A stretch of 35,001 nt of DNA from an uncultured Bacilli bacterium. GTDB taxonomy: Bacteria > Bacillota_I > Bacilli_A > RF39 > UBA660. Both the position numbers and the translations under genes were made by a program. Positions 14,204 to 24,011 of the stretch are shown in pieces; the first letter of the stretch is position 1, and each line of letters starts with the position of its first letter. The stretch is taken from NCBI GenBank assembly GCA_950097225.1, contig CATNCE010000014.1, positions 1 through 35,001 of the forward strand. The letters are read 5' to 3'. The notes below the pieces were generated by a model that did no database searches, had not been told where the DNA came from, and saw only the letters and a program-made list of their open reading frames with translations.

Positions 14204-16778
14204 GTAGTTTTATAATGTTTTTTCTTAAAAGAGTATCTATTATCATTATGGATAGAGCTAGAAAGGATAATAATATTCCTAAGCCAGCATAAGGGATTTT
14301 ATATACTAGTTTTAGTTTATGATTTCCTTTTGTTCCCTTTATTACTAAGAGAGCATCAGCTAAGCCATATGTATCGACCTTTTTACCATCTAAATAGGCA
14401 TGCCATCCTTTATCGTATGGGATTGATGTATAGATATCCATATTGTCTTCTAAATAAATATTTCCTTCAATTTTATTTTCTTTAAAAGAGGTTATATCTA
14501 ATTTGTTATTAACAAGTTTATTATAAGCGGTTTTAAACATTTCATGATCGATGTAATATAAATCAAAAGATTTAGAATAATAACTATTGTAGGCAACATA
14601 TAATGTTACTTTTTCTTCGCCAGAATTGATATTAATGATTTTCTCTTCATCATAATTATCAAGATAGGTATAGTTAAGTTCTTCGATACTATCTATATAA
14701 TCATTGTAATCATCACTGTTGTAATAAAGAGTACTTCCAACGATCATAAAGTCAATCGAGCTATCTTTAGAATAATAGTAAAGATTGTCGTAAGTGTTAG
14801 CGAACTCATATTTTAAAATTATAGTTTTTTCATCGTTAAAAATCTCTTCACTTTTGATTAGCTGTGCTTCTTTGAAAATGTCATTAGTGCCGGCTGCTTT
14901 TTTTATAAAATCGTTTTGAATTATAAAGGGGTTAAATGTCGTGTAATTCCATGTATCAACGTCTTTTCTTACTCCAAAACCAAGGCCAACATTATAAGTG
15001 AATTCATTGGCAGTTTCTTTTAAAGTCTTAGTTGTAATGTAGCGATTATAATCGTTTAGTTCCCCAATGAAGTATTTGATATCGAACATCAAGTCATATA
15101 CGGGAGTAGTGTGAGCATAGTAGTAGCTATTAATTTGATTGCCTGGAAGACCAAGATTGTGTTGGAGTATTGCTAATGATTCATAGGCCATTGATGAAAA
15201 TGAAGTCATACCATAATAGTTGTACCAAGATGGATCATTAAGTGTCATCATATTAGTGTTTTCAATACGATAGAATAATTCATTGTCATTGTCCCTTACG
15301 TAGTTTAGTAGCTCTTTTGTGTCGTTGTAGTCACTGTAAAAAAGATTCATATCTTGGGATATATCCCAATTATAGTTTATAGAAATAGTAACATCGATTA
15401 TGGCAACAGCAGTTATAGCTATATAGAATATTGTCTTCATATTATTCATAAAATATATTCCTGAATAAAATATAAAGTAAAGAGTTAATAAAATTAAATT
15501 AATATAGATCATATTGGTTCCAATATCGGGCCAGTTATCTGTAGATATTGATAAGATAAGAATTATTAAGAATACATATCCAGTTGCTAAGAGTGGAAAT
15601 TTTATTTTGCGAATATTGATTAGCGAGTAGGCTCCTATTACAACTAAGATAAAGCTATATATAAATGAATAGCGATAAGGCAAATCATTAGGCACATGGA
15701 ATGCTTGTAATATGTAGTCTAATTGTGGAATAAAGAAAGCACTTAGAAAGAACCCCAGAATTAATAGATAGCATATTTTATTTTTAAAGGGAATATCGAG
15801 GTTTAATAAATAACCTAGTAAAAGCGCAATGCTTAGAATTCCACATGATACATTAGGATTAGTAATATCATCACTCGCAAAAACTGTTGTCTTGACTCCT
15901 GATAGGTGTCCTTTTAAGAAGTCTATTAATTGAAAGTCATAGTATTGAGTAGTTGGGATACTTCCACCAGTTGCAGAGATAGATGCTAAAGAGCTAGCCA
16001 TGGGGATTAATAAGAAGAAAGTTAGCATGCCACCTAGCAGTGATGCACTTCCAAATATTAAAGAGTTTTTTAAGGCTCGTTTTAGATGTGATTTAAATAC
16101 TTCTTTTTTTAGAGATATTTTATAGACATTGTATATTAAAAAATAAACAACAGAGTATATGCATAACATGTAACCGATAAAATAATTGGCAATTAACATA
16201 GTAGCTAATATGATTGTATAGAATCGCCATTTTTGTTTATTTACAATATTTTCAATTCCTAGAGTTATTAGTGGCAAAAATACTAAACCATCTAACCACA
16301 TAATATTCCAGTAATAAGCACCAAAGTATGCTTGGAAGGCATAGATTATACCTAGTGGTAGTAAATAAAGCTCTTTGGTTTTAAATTTCTTACTTAAATA
16401 GTAGACCATTGTGACACAGGACATCGTAGCTTTTAAGCCAATTATAAATGAGTATGATGTCAGTAAATGTTCACGTTTAAAGAAGAACATAATAATATTG
16501 AAAGGACTTGATAAGTAATTTAAAAAATTTCTAAAGAAAGGAAGTCCCATTGCCATATTAAATGAATATATGAGGTTTCCTCCTTCATGGATTCGATCAT
16601 ATAATTCTCCTAACATAGGGCCATATTGATGATAGAAATCGACACACAATAGGGAACGATCTCCAAAAGGGGTTACATTGTTTAATTTATAAAGAATGCT
16701 TATTATCATGAGCCCAATGATAAATGCACATACGTATAGTTTGTTATTTTTTAATTTGTTAATAATTTTATTTTTCAT
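14181..16778 (-). CDS. YfhO family membrane protein
   Basis: 865 residues, close to the Bacillus YfhO length. The N-terminal half has a dozen or so hydrophobic helices. Near residues 36-58 it has the typical LLCVDFYHQYGPMLGELYDR loop with Asp and Tyr/His near the membrane surface, as in GT-C glycosyltransferases. A large outer domain with many YNDY/YYY segments follows (about 470-830), and a final helix near 838-855. In Bacillus, YfhO acts with CsbB in glycosylating lipoteichoic acid; a related sugar-transfer role is likely here. ATG 16778 with AAGGTGA upstream; a TATAAT lies at 16801-16796. Confidence 0.85.
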   Translation of the reverse strand: MKNKIINKLKNNKLYVCAFIIGLMIISILYKLNNVTPFGDRSLLCVDFYHQYGPMLGELYDRIHEGGNLIYSFNMAMGLPFFRNFLNYLSSPFNIIMFFFKREHLLTSYSFIIGLKATMSCVTMVYYLSKKFKTKELYLLPLGIIYAFQAYFGAYYWNIMWLDGLVFLPLITLGIENIVNKQKWRFYTIILATMLIANYFIGYMLCIYSVVYFLIYNVYKISLKKEVFKSHLKRALKNSLIFGSASLLGGMLTFFLLIPMASSLASISATGGSIPTTQYYDFQLIDFLKGHLSGVKTTVFASDDITNPNVSCGILSIALLLGYLLNLDIPFKNKICYLLILGFFLSAFFIPQLDYILQAFHVPNDLPYRYSFIYSFILVVIGAYSLINIRKIKFPLLATGYVFLIILILSISTDNWPDIGTNMIYINLILLTLYFIFYSGIYFMNNMKTIFYIAITAVAIIDVTISINYNWDISQDMNLFYSDYNDTKELLNYVRDNDNELFYRIENTNMMTLNDPSWYNYYGMTSFSSMAYESLAILQHNLGLPGNQINSYYYAHTTPVYDLMFDIKYFIGELNDYNRYITTKTLKETANEFTYNVGLGFGVRKDVDTWNYTTFNPFIIQNDFIKKAAGTNDIFKEAQLIKSEEIFNDEKTIILKYEFANTYDNLYYYSKDSSIDFMIVGSTLYYNSDDYNDYIDSIEELNYTYLDNYDEEKIININSGEEKVTLYVAYNSYYSKSFDLYYIDHEMFKTAYNKLVNNKLDITSFKENKIEGNIYLEDNMDIYTSIPYDKGWHAYLDGKKVDTYGLADALLVIKGTKGNHKLKLVYKIPYAGLGILLSFLALSIMIIDTLLRKNIIKLPKRELKN

Positions 16779-16795
16779 TATTTCACCTTGTAATT

Positions 16796-16801
16796 ATTAT
16801 A
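16796..16801 (-). promoter_or_regulatory. -10 box of the yfhO-like gene
   Basis: On the minus strand TATAAT, 17 bases before the start codon. A TTCGACA sequence lies 10 bases upstream of it (16818-16812). A single occurrence of that heptamer is not statistically special here, but compare the csp promoters. Confidence 0.5.
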
Positions 16802-16885
16802 CCTAAAATTTTGTCGAAAAGCTTTAATTTTTTGACTTTTATAAATTTATTGTAGTAATATAGCTATTCGATTCGTGGTGTTTTT

Positions 16886-17085
16886 ATGTTAAAAATACAA
16901 AAACAAAGAAAATTAGATTCGAAGGCAGTAGCTTTATTTTTGTCACCTACAAATGAAATGAGTCTTTTTTTCATTTTATTGATGATGGATCATCAACTTC
17001 ATGTTTAATTGGGTTAAAAGAATTCATTGATGATAATAATGATTCAATTGGGATGTTTGTTTTTGAAGAGTTTTTGAAAATTTAA
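16886..17085 (+). pseudogene. Small gene of about 66 codons with a frame break in a T7 tract
   Basis: From ATG 16886 the frame gives MLKIQKQRKLDSKAVALFLS and so on for 40 residues, then a stop. With one extra T in the run at 16965-16971 the frame runs on through FIDDGSSTSCLIGLKEFIDD and FVFEEFLKI to TAA at 17085, a 66-residue acidic-ended soluble protein. A promoter (TTGACT 16832, 18-base spacer, TAATAT 16856) precedes it and a hairpin terminator follows, which favours a real gene. Family not recognised. The break may be a sequencing error or a mutation. Confidence 0.45.
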
Positions 17086-17117
17086 CTTATTTAAATCATA
17101 ATTAAATCAGTAAAATT

Positions 17118-17138
17118 GGGACTTATAGTTCCTTTTTT
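17118..17138 (+). terminator. Terminator after the small broken gene
   Basis: GGGAC, loop TTATA, GTTCC (one G-U pair) followed by six T residues, lying directly before the typA promoter. Confidence 0.5.
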
Positions 17139-17139
17139 C

Positions 17140-17168
17140 TTGCAAAATAGCGCTTATTGGTGTATTAT
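17140..17168 (+). promoter_or_regulatory. Promoter of typA
   Basis: TTGCAA at 17140, 17-base spacer, TATTAT at 17163, then GAGGAAGTG before ATG 17200. Confidence 0.6.
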
Positions 17169-17199
17169 TTAGTAGTTATAAAAAAGAGGAAGTGTAATT

Positions 17200-19008
17200 A
17201 TGGATAAGATAATTAATATTGCTGTTGTTGCCCATGTTGATGCTGGTAAGAGTACATTAGTAGATGCTTTACTTCACCAAAATGGTGTGTTTGGCAGTCA
17301 TGAAGAAGTAGTTGAACAAGTAATGGATTCAAATGATATTGAAAGAGAAAGAGGAATTACAATTTATTCTAAAAATTGTGCTATCCGTTATAAAGATTAT
17401 AAGATCAATATCGTGGATACTCCTGGACATGCTGATTTTTCATCAGAAGTAGAAAGAGTTATAAAGACTGTTGATACAGTTGTCCTTTTAGTTGATTCAG
17501 TAGAAGGTGTTATGCCACAAACGCGTTTTGTATTAAAGAAGGCTTTAGAGCAAAATTTGCGTCCAATTCTATTTATCAATAAATTAGATAAGAAGGATGC
17601 ACGTATCGAAGAAGTTGTTAATATGACATTTGATTGCTTTGTTGAATTAAATGCCACTGATGAGCAACTAGATTTTCCAATCGTTTATGGAATTGCTAAA
17701 CAGGGAATTGCAACATTAGATCCAACGAATTTGGGGGATGAGAATATTACTCCTTTATTAGATACGATTTTAAGTCAAGTTGAACCTTATGCTGGTTCAG
17801 AAAATGATGATTTACAATTACAGGTTTCTAGTTTAGCTTATGATGGTTATATTGGAAGATTGGGAATTGGAAGAATTAAGTCTGGTAAGATAAAAAATAA
17901 TGAGATAGTTACTTTAGTTAAGAATGATGGCGAAGAGACGAGCTTTAAGATAAGCAAGTTGTTTGTCAATGAAGGCTTAAATAAGGTTGAAAAAAATGAA
18001 GCTTTTTATGGAGATATAGTAACAATAGCAGGATGCAATCACATTTCAATTGGAGACACTATTTGTACACATGGTAAACCTAATCCACTTCCACCAATAG
18101 AGATTGAACATCCAACACTTTCGATGAATTTCCTTGTTAATAATGGTCCTTTTGCTGGAAAAAGTGGTAAGTTCTTAACCACTCGTCATATCAAAGAAAG
18201 ATTAGAAAAAGAGTTAGAGACTAACGTTGGTTTGGAAGTTGTTGAACTTCCAGGAAGTGATGGTTTTAAAGTTTCTGGTAGAGGGGAGTTACACTTATCT
18301 ATTTTGCTTGAAAATATGCGTCGTGAGGGTTATGAATTATGTGTTTCTAAACCTACTGTATTAATGGAAGAAATTGATGGCGTAAAAAGTGAACCATTTG
18401 AGATGGTTATTATCAATACTCCTAGTGATTATGCATCAACTGTAATAAGTGATTTACAAGAACGTAAGGGATTATTGATGAGCATGACAACTGGGGATGA
18501 TAATTATACTCATTTAGAGTTTTCAGCACCAACTCGTGGATTAATTGGATATCGTTCATCATTTATTACTAATACTAAGGGAGAAGGAATAATGGTAAGA
18601 TCTTTTGATCAATATAAACCATATGCTGGAGAACTTACAACACGTAAAAATGGCGTGCTTGTTTCTATGGAAGCAGGAAAAACTTTGGGATTCTCCCTTT
18701 TCAATTTACAAGATCGCGGACAATTAATAGTGGGGCCAGCTACTGATGTTTATATAGGTATGGTAGTTGGTATTCACAATCGTGATAATGATTTAAATGT
18801 TAATCCTTGTAAGAATAAGCAACTTACTAATACGCGTGCTTCAGGATCTGATGATGCTATAGCTTTAATTAAGCCAAGAACATTTAGTTTAGAGGAAGCC
18901 TTAGAGTTTATTGAAGATGATGAATACGTTGAAATAACTCCAGAGGATATTCGCATTAGAAAAGCTATATTAGATCCTAACGAAAGATATCGTGTTAGCA
19001 GAAAATAG
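17200..19008 (+). CDS. typA: Ribosome-associated GTPase TypA/BipA
   Basis: 602 residues, normal family length (about 600-615). A translational GTPase of the EF-G/LepA group that binds the 70S ribosome and helps 50S assembly at low temperature and under stress. G-domain motifs are complete: AHVDAGKST (G1, about residues 10-18), RGIT (G2), DTPGHADF (G3), NKLD (G4). EF-G-like domains follow, with GRGELHLSILLENMRREGYE near 360-380 and the BipA-specific C-terminal end after RGLIGYRSSF, including the Lys/Arg-rich NPCKNKQLTNTRASGSDDA. Single-gene unit with its own promoter and a terminator at 19017-19042. Confidence 0.97.
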   Translation: MDKIINIAVVAHVDAGKSTLVDALLHQNGVFGSHEEVVEQVMDSNDIERERGITIYSKNCAIRYKDYKINIVDTPGHADFSSEVERVIKTVDTVVLLVDSVEGVMPQTRFVLKKALEQNLRPILFINKLDKKDARIEEVVNMTFDCFVELNATDEQLDFPIVYGIAKQGIATLDPTNLGDENITPLLDTILSQVEPYAGSENDDLQLQVSSLAYDGYIGRLGIGRIKSGKIKNNEIVTLVKNDGEETSFKISKLFVNEGLNKVEKNEAFYGDIVTIAGCNHISIGDTICTHGKPNPLPPIEIEHPTLSMNFLVNNGPFAGKSGKFLTTRHIKERLEKELETNVGLEVVELPGSDGFKVSGRGELHLSILLENMRREGYELCVSKPTVLMEEIDGVKSEPFEMVIINTPSDYASTVISDLQERKGLLMSMTTGDDNYTHLEFSAPTRGLIGYRSSFITNTKGEGIMVRSFDQYKPYAGELTTRKNGVLVSMEAGKTLGFSLFNLQDRGQLIVGPATDVYIGMVVGIHNRDNDLNVNPCKNKQLTNTRASGSDDAIALIKPRTFSLEEALEFIEDDEYVEITPEDIRIRKAILDPNERYRVSRK

Positions 19009-19016
19009 TTATTATT

Positions 19017-19042
19017 AAGGTATAAGTAATTATGCCTTTTTA
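19017..19042 (+). terminator. Terminator of typA
   Basis: AAGGTATAA, loop GTAA, TTATGCCTT (one G-U pair) and a T-run. It overlaps the stop and last codons of the convergent minus-strand gene at 19030. Confidence 0.7.
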
Positions 19043-19392
19043 TTTTGGCTTAATTCATCGAGACGTTTTTCAAGATTTTTGATAATCCTTTTTAGTTCTT
19101 CGATTGTCGCTTGGTCATTGCTTAGAATATCAAGTAAGGGTAAATTGTCCATTTGGGGATTCCCTGTTTTTTTATATTTTTTAGAGTTTATATTATAAGT
19201 ATTTCCTTTGAATCTCTCCTCTATTAGTTGTTGGAAAGCAGCGTTTCCTTCTAGAATCTGTCCGACATTTTCTAGCCAGTTTCCTAAAGCATTTTGTTCG
19301 TTTGCTGTTAAATCACCTATTAGTAAATAACCAATAATCATTGATGATAAGGTGTATGTTTTAGGATTATAGAGAAAAGAATTCTTTTTCAT
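19030..19392 (-). CDS. Conserved-looking hypothetical protein
   Basis: 120 residues, no membrane helix. It begins MKKNSFLYNPKTYTLSSMII. The middle (TANEQNALGNWLENVGQILE) looks helical, and the C-terminal third is a probable coiled coil (ATIEELKRIIKNLEKRLDEL, about 94-113) with a basic tail. I know no function; the layout suggests a small helical structural or adaptor protein. It lies 37 bases downstream of the FemABX gene on the same strand and may be co-transcribed with it. Confidence 0.65.
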   Translation of the reverse strand: MKKNSFLYNPKTYTLSSMIIGYLLIGDLTANEQNALGNWLENVGQILEGNAAFQQLIEERFKGNTYNINSKKYKKTGNPQMDNLPLLDILSNDQATIEELKRIIKNLEKRLDELSQNKKA

Positions 19393-19429
19393 ATTAAAGT
19401 ATATAAAAAAAAGTTAATAATATAACTTT

Positions 19430-20668
19430 TTAATCGCGGTTAAACTCATCTTCGATGAAGCTAGTTTTAATTAGTTTTTTAAATGTACGTTCATTACATA
19501 TTAAATCAAATTCGCCAATGTATTCATATATCTTGGAGCCAAATTTTATTTTGAAATTGTTTAAACCTTGGAATGCTGATGTCTCATCATAAGTACCAGT
19601 AACTCCGCCAATGTCACAATAACTAAAATATGGCTTGTAACGTTCAAATATTGCATAGTGTAGGAAATGATTAGGATTTTCTTTGCTATATTCATCGGAG
19701 TATCCACTAGCAATAATTGATACTCGATTGCGATGTTTTACTACGAGAGCTCCAGCAATTATAACTTCGGGGTGCTTTTTTAGTTCGTCTGTGGCGTATA
19801 TAATTTTACTCTTTAGGCTTTCCATTTCTCGATCAGAATTCATTTTTCTTTGAACATAACGACGATCTCCAGGATTTAGTTGTAGTAAACGATTCCAGTT
19901 GTCGTTTATGATTTGTTCTAGTTCGTATTTTTTTCGAATATTATTTAAATATTGTTGGAAGTCGAGCTTAATAAAAACTAGGTCAATGGAATTATCGCGA
20001 CTGAAGACATTATACATGTTGCGTAAATAAGATATTGGCCTTCTTGATTTGTTTTTAGTAAATCCGTATAGTATGTTGATATCTTTGGCTGATCCTAGAG
20101 TTAAGGACATACCACGAGTGATTCCATGTTTTACTTTTTTGCGGAATTGGCGATTTATATCAAAGATATTAAATTTTTTTAAATCGATGTAGGCATTAAA
20201 GCGTGGCATCATTAAATCAAATTCTTTTAATTCTAGACGACGCTTGATATTAAAAGCCTTTAGTTCGTCTATTATGCGGACATTTCCATTGTAATTCATT
20301 ATTAATTTGTTGAAAATCGATGTTTCACCAATAATTATCTCGGGATTAAATTTGATGAAAACGAAATCTTGATGTTTATAATGGTCAGTTAAAAGACTAA
20401 TAAATGCTCGAAGCATATCTTTAGAATAGTAGTTTACTAAGAATCCTTTAGGAGAGTATCCATATTTTATATTTCCTTTAATTTTCTTAGTTAAGACTAA
20501 TGTTGCTGCTACGATGCGATTTTGATCGTCAATCATTCCAATGTAATCATATGAATAACCATAGTCGGTCATAACTAAAGCATATTTAGATGTTTCACAG
20601 TAACTACTAAGAGGATGCATGTTTGCAAATTCATCAAATTGAGTGTTACTTAGCTCAACTATTTTCAT
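19430..20668 (-). CDS. FemABX peptidoglycan-bridge aminoacyltransferase
   Basis: 412 residues, the size of FemA/FemB/MurM enzymes, which add amino acids from aminoacyl-tRNA to the lipid II stem peptide to form the cross-bridge. Two GNAT-like halves can be recognised. The first (NTQFDEFANMHPLSSYCETS, then GYSPKGFLVNY and FVFIKFNPE) is typical of the family; a helical insertion lies near 225-270; the second half has AGALVVKHRNRVSIIASGYS, HFLHYAIFERYKP and a final FKIKFGSKIYEYIGEFDL. Start: ATG 20668 with GGAGGGG 4 bases upstream. Which amino acid is added cannot be told. Confidence 0.88.
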   Translation of the reverse strand: MKIVELSNTQFDEFANMHPLSSYCETSKYALVMTDYGYSYDYIGMIDDQNRIVAATLVLTKKIKGNIKYGYSPKGFLVNYYSKDMLRAFISLLTDHYKHQDFVFIKFNPEIIIGETSIFNKLIMNYNGNVRIIDELKAFNIKRRLELKEFDLMMPRFNAYIDLKKFNIFDINRQFRKKVKHGITRGMSLTLGSAKDINILYGFTKNKSRRPISYLRNMYNVFSRDNSIDLVFIKLDFQQYLNNIRKKYELEQIINDNWNRLLQLNPGDRRYVQRKMNSDREMESLKSKIIYATDELKKHPEVIIAGALVVKHRNRVSIIASGYSDEYSKENPNHFLHYAIFERYKPYFSYCDIGGVTGTYDETSAFQGLNNFKIKFGSKIYEYIGEFDLICNERTFKKLIKTSFIEDEFNRD

Positions 20669-20805
20669 AGAACCCCTCCTATCATAGAAATTATAGCATA
20701 TAAAAGTTAAATGTTGAATAGTTAATTATTGTTTTTATTGCTTATTTTTGACATTTGTTTTATACTATTTAATATGTTTATTTTGCAAGTGTTTATGCAG
20801 TAATG

Positions 20806-20834
20806 TTGATAAATGCTTATTAATGTGATAAATT
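20806..20834 (+). promoter_or_regulatory. Promoter of secG
   Basis: TTGATA, 17-base spacer, TAAATT, 24 bases before the start codon. Confidence 0.45.
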
Positions 20835-20858
20835 ATAGCTAGAAAGCATGGTGAAGAA

Positions 20859-21074
20859 ATGGAAACGGTATTAATTATTATATCAGTACTTATTATTGTT
20901 TTAGTACTATTACAAGGTAGTAAGGCACAAGCTGGGGGACAAATTATTTCTGGAGGTAATGCTGAACTTTTCCAAAATCAAAAAGAAAGAGGAGCAGAGT
21001 TGCTTATTAGTAGACTTACTTTGATTTTAGGGATAGCATTCTTTATTATATCTTTAGTTTTGTATTTGAAATAG
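20859..21074 (+). CDS. secG: Preprotein translocase subunit SecG
   Basis: 71 residues with two membrane helices (about 2-18 and 51-70) around a short loop with the family signature LQGSKAQAGGQIISGG. SecG joins SecYE and aids SecA-driven protein export; secA itself is at 25355. ATG 20859 follows a GGTGA ribosome site. It is followed by a terminator, so it is not locked to rnr although the secG-rnr-smpB order is classical for Firmicutes. Confidence 0.93.
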   Translation: METVLIIISVLIIVLVLLQGSKAQAGGQIISGGNAELFQNQKERGAELLISRLTLILGIAFFIISLVLYLK

Positions 21075-21090
21075 TGTTAAGTTTTGTGAT

Positions 21091-21118
21091 AAAAAGTACA
21101 TTTTGATGTGCTTTTTTT
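21091..21118 (+). terminator. Terminator of secG
   Basis: AAAAAGTACAT, loop TTTG, ATGTGCTTTTTTT, with one G-U pair. Confidence 0.75.
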
Positions 21119-21136
21119 ATTAATAATTTTTATATG

Positions 21137-21145
21137 TGGTATACT
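21137..21145 (+). promoter_or_regulatory. Extended -10 promoter of rnr-smpB
   Basis: TGG-TATACT, 22 bases before ATG 21168, with GGAAGTG as ribosome site. Confidence 0.45.
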
Positions 21146-21167
21146 AATTAGTAGATGGAAGTGAAAT

Positions 21168-23366
21168 ATGAGAACTAAAATTTTAGAATTATTAGAAGAT
21201 GAATATAGTGCTTTAGATGTTATGACGATTAATGATCGACTTAATTTAAAAACTGTTGATGAATTAAAGGAATTACAATATGAGTTAGATTTATTGGTTT
21301 CGGAACATATTGTCTATTTTACAAATAAAAATAGATATATTTTATATACGAAGTGTCCGGATTTTCGTAAAGGACGTATGCAAGTTAATAAAAGCGGAAA
21401 TGGGTTTGTCGTATTAGAAGATGAGGCTGATATTTTTGTTGATCGTGATAATGTTGGGCTTGCTTTAAATGGCGATATTGTTTTAGTAAAAATTATGGAA
21501 AGTCATGGCTCTAAAAGAGAGGGAATGATTGTTAAGGTTTTAGAAAGAGATTTACACAATATTGTTGGAGAGGTTAAAAGTGATGGTACTTCACTTTATT
21601 TTGAACCAAATGAAAAACTGAAGATTACTTTAACTGTTGATGCTAATACTTTGAATAAATGTGTCGAGGGAGAAATTGTCGTTGTATCTATTGTCGATGA
21701 TTTGGGAAAGAACCGCTATATTGGGGTAGTTAGTCAACATATTTGCCATAAGGATGATGCTAATCAAGATATTTTAACAATTGCGGCTAATCATGAGATA
21801 TATCCTGAGTTTCCAGAAGAAGCTATGATGCAAGCTCAAGATTTACCAAATGAAATAAGTGGGGATTTACTTTTAGAAGAAAAGAAGAATCGTGTTGATT
21901 TAACTTCAGAAAAAATATTTACTATTGATGGTGAAGATACAAAGGATGTCGATGATGCTATTTCTTTAAAGATAGAAGATGGATATTATGTTTTAAAAGT
22001 GTCTATTGCTGATGTTTCACATTATGTTACAGAAGGGTCTCCTTTAGATTTAGAGGCTTTAAAAAGAGGAACATCTTCGTATTTAGCTTATTCGGTTATA
22101 CCTATGTTGCCACATAAGCTTTCAAATGGAATTTGTTCTTTAAATCCAAATGTTATTCGTTGCGCCTTAACTTGTGAGATGAAAATTGATGGAAGAGGAG
22201 TTATAGTTGATTCAAGTATTTATCCATCACTTATAAAATCTAAGAAGAAGATGACATATACAGCAGTTAATCATTTGCTTGAGGAGAATAGAATTGATCC
22301 TGGATATGAAGAGTATGCTGATACTTTAAAGGCTATGCAAGAACTTGCGCATATTATTAGAAACAGAAGAGTAAAACGCGGTGCTACTGATTTTAATGTT
22401 AAAGAGGCTAAGATTATTTGTGATGCTAATGGATGTGCTATTGATATTGGTGTTCGAAAGAATGGCGAAGGAGAGAGATTAATTGAAGATTTCATGGTCG
22501 CTGCTAATGAGACTGTGTCGACAACCCTAAAGAATATGGGAGTACCTTCTTTATATCGTGTGCATGATACACCACTTGCTGAAAAAGTTCAGTCCTTTAT
22601 TAGATTTTGTGGTTCATGTGGGATTAATATTAAGGGTAAATTCGCCGAGATTACTAATCCTAAAATGTTTCAAAGTTTGTTAAAACAGATTGATGTTCCA
22701 GAGCGACAAGGAAATATTATTAGAGCATTAGCCATTAGAAGTATGCCAAAAGCTTATTATTCGGCAAATGATATTGGGCATTTTGGATTAGCTGTTATCC
22801 CTCCGTATGAATCATATACACATTTTACTAGTCCAATAAGACGTTATCCAGATTTACAAATTCATCGTTTAATATGGACTTATATTGTAAATAAGCAGGT
22901 TGATGAGAAAACTATTAATTATTGGGAGAATAAACTTCCTAGTGTTGCTGAGGCTGCTAGTAAGCGCGAGGTTGAGGCTGTGAATGCCGAACGTGAAGTT
23001 GATAAAATGAAGATGGCCGAATATATGGAACAACATATTGGGGAGGAATTTATTGGTGTAGTTGCAGGAGTAGTTGGTTTTGGATTGTTTGTTCAACTTG
23101 ATAATTTAGTTGAAGGATTAGTTCCACTAGATTCACTTGATGGCAATAATTTTGTCTATGATGAGGAGATGAATAGATTAGTAGATGAAGCTTCTAAGAA
23201 GATTTATCGTATTGGAGATGAAATTAAGGTTAAGTGTGTAAGAGCTTCGAAAGTTGATTCAGAGATTGATTTTGAAGAAGTTAGAGTAAAAGAATTAAAA
23301 AAGGATGAAGACGAGCAAGTAAAAAGACGCGAATTAAAAATGGGAAAAGGGCGCCATCATGATTGA
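21168..23366 (+). CDS. rnr: Ribonuclease R
   Basis: 732 residues. A 3'-to-5' processive exoribonuclease that degrades structured RNA and works with tmRNA/SmpB on trapped messages. Domain order: N-terminal winged-helix-like part; cold-shock domains ([15 protein letters not shown] near residue 70 starts the first); the RNB catalytic domain with [14 protein letters not shown] near 260-275 (metal-binding Asp residues), SIADVSHYV and [16 protein letters not shown]; then an S1 domain from about 625 ([16 protein letters not shown]). It ends in a short Lys/Arg-rich tail. The last 8 bases overlap smpB, so the two are translationally coupled. Confidence 0.97.
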   Translation: MRTKILELLEDEYSALDVMTINDRLNLKTVDELKELQYELDLLVSEHIVYFTNKNRYILYTKCPDFRKGRMQVNKSGNGFVVLEDEADIFVDRDNVGLALNGDIVLVKIMESHGSKREGMIVKVLERDLHNIVGEVKSDGTSLYFEPNEKLKITLTVDANTLNKCVEGEIVVVSIVDDLGKNRYIGVVSQHICHKDDANQDILTIAANHEIYPEFPEEAMMQAQDLPNEISGDLLLEEKKNRVDLTSEKIFTIDGEDTKDVDDAISLKIEDGYYVLKVSIADVSHYVTEGSPLDLEALKRGTSSYLAYSVIPMLPHKLSNGICSLNPNVIRCALTCEMKIDGRGVIVDSSIYPSLIKSKKKMTYTAVNHLLEENRIDPGYEEYADTLKAMQELAHIIRNRRVKRGATDFNVKEAKIICDANGCAIDIGVRKNGEGERLIEDFMVAANETVSTTLKNMGVPSLYRVHDTPLAEKVQSFIRFCGSCGINIKGKFAEITNPKMFQSLLKQIDVPERQGNIIRALAIRSMPKAYYSANDIGHFGLAVIPPYESYTHFTSPIRRYPDLQIHRLIWTYIVNKQVDEKTINYWENKLPSVAEAASKREVEAVNAEREVDKMKMAEYMEQHIGEEFIGVVAGVVGFGLFVQLDNLVEGLVPLDSLDGNNFVYDEEMNRLVDEASKKIYRIGDEIKVKCVRASKVDSEIDFEEVRVKELKKDEDEQVKRRELKMGKGRHHD

Positions 23367-23790
23367 AATAAAAAATAAAAAAGCCTATTTTGATTACTTT
23401 GTTGAACGAGAAGTTGAGGCGGGGATTGTTTTAACTGGAACAGAAATAAAATCTATTCGTAAGGGAAGTGCTTCGCTTGTTGATACATTTGCGCGAATTA
23501 AAAATGGCGAAGTATTCGTCGTTAATATGTATATTGCTAAATATGATGAGGGAAATAGATTTAATCATGATGAACGAAGAAGTCGTAAATTGTTGTTGCA
23601 TAAGAAAGAGATTATGCGTTTTTCCGAAGAAGTTAAGCTAAATGGCTATTCACTTATACCTTTAAAACTATATTTTAAGGAAGATAAGGCAAAAATTCTT
23701 TTGGGCTTATGTCGTGGGAAAAAATTATATGACAAGCGTGAAGTTATTAAAGAACGTGATTTAGCACGAATGAATAAAAACGTTTATTAG
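23359..23790 (+). CDS. smpB: SsrA-binding protein SmpB
   Basis: 143 residues, usual length 145-160. Binds tmRNA and places it in the A site of stalled ribosomes (trans-translation). Family features: [30 protein letters not shown] and the final basic tail [18 protein letters not shown], which enters the mRNA channel. It starts within the end of rnr. No tmRNA gene follows in the next 220 bases, so ssrA must be elsewhere. Confidence 0.97.
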   Translation: MIEIKNKKAYFDYFVEREVEAGIVLTGTEIKSIRKGSASLVDTFARIKNGEVFVVNMYIAKYDEGNRFNHDERRSRKLLLHKKEIMRFSEEVKLNGYSLIPLKLYFKEDKAKILLGLCRGKKLYDKREVIKERDLARMNKNVY

Positions 23791-23817
23791 GATTATCTTG
23801 GAGTGAACTTCCATATA

Positions 23818-23859
23818 ATAAAAACACGTATTTCAAGAAAGTGAGGTGCGTGTTTTTTT
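23818..23859 (+). terminator. Terminator of rnr-smpB
   Basis: AAAAACACG and CGTGTTTTTTTT arms around a loop of about 20 bases with minor inner pairing, 30 bases after the smpB stop. Confidence 0.65.
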
Positions 23860-23932
23860 TGGAAATATAATACTAAAGTGTTTTTATAATTTTATTGCGT
23901 GATTATTAATCTAATTTAATTTTTTTGAAGTC

Positions 23933-23976
23933 TTCGACACAATTCGACAAAAAAGTAGAATTCAGTCATATATAAT
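23933..23976 (+). promoter_or_regulatory. csp copy 1 promoter with tandem TTCGACA boxes
   Basis: Two TTCGACA boxes as direct repeats 10 bases apart (23933 and 23943), then 21 bases and TATAAT (23971). The sequence equals the Spo0A box (TGTCGAA on the other strand), and a tandem pair with this period is the usual Spo0A operator layout, located here where an activator would touch the -35 region. No good -35 hexamer is present. Which regulator binds is not known. Confidence 0.55.
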
Positions 23977-24011
23977 GGGTTTGTATTTTGAAGGAAAGAG
24001 GTGTTTAAAGT

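Noticed and set aside
17397..17657. Minus-strand frames inside typA, also inside rnr (22271, 22869), hpf (24746) and metG (29072, 29482)
   Set aside because: Antisense shadows of strongly conserved coding sequence.
23791..24011. tmRNA (ssrA) gene after smpB
   Set aside because: The gap is about 220 bases and holds a terminator and the csp promoter; no Ala acceptor stem or tag frame was seen.
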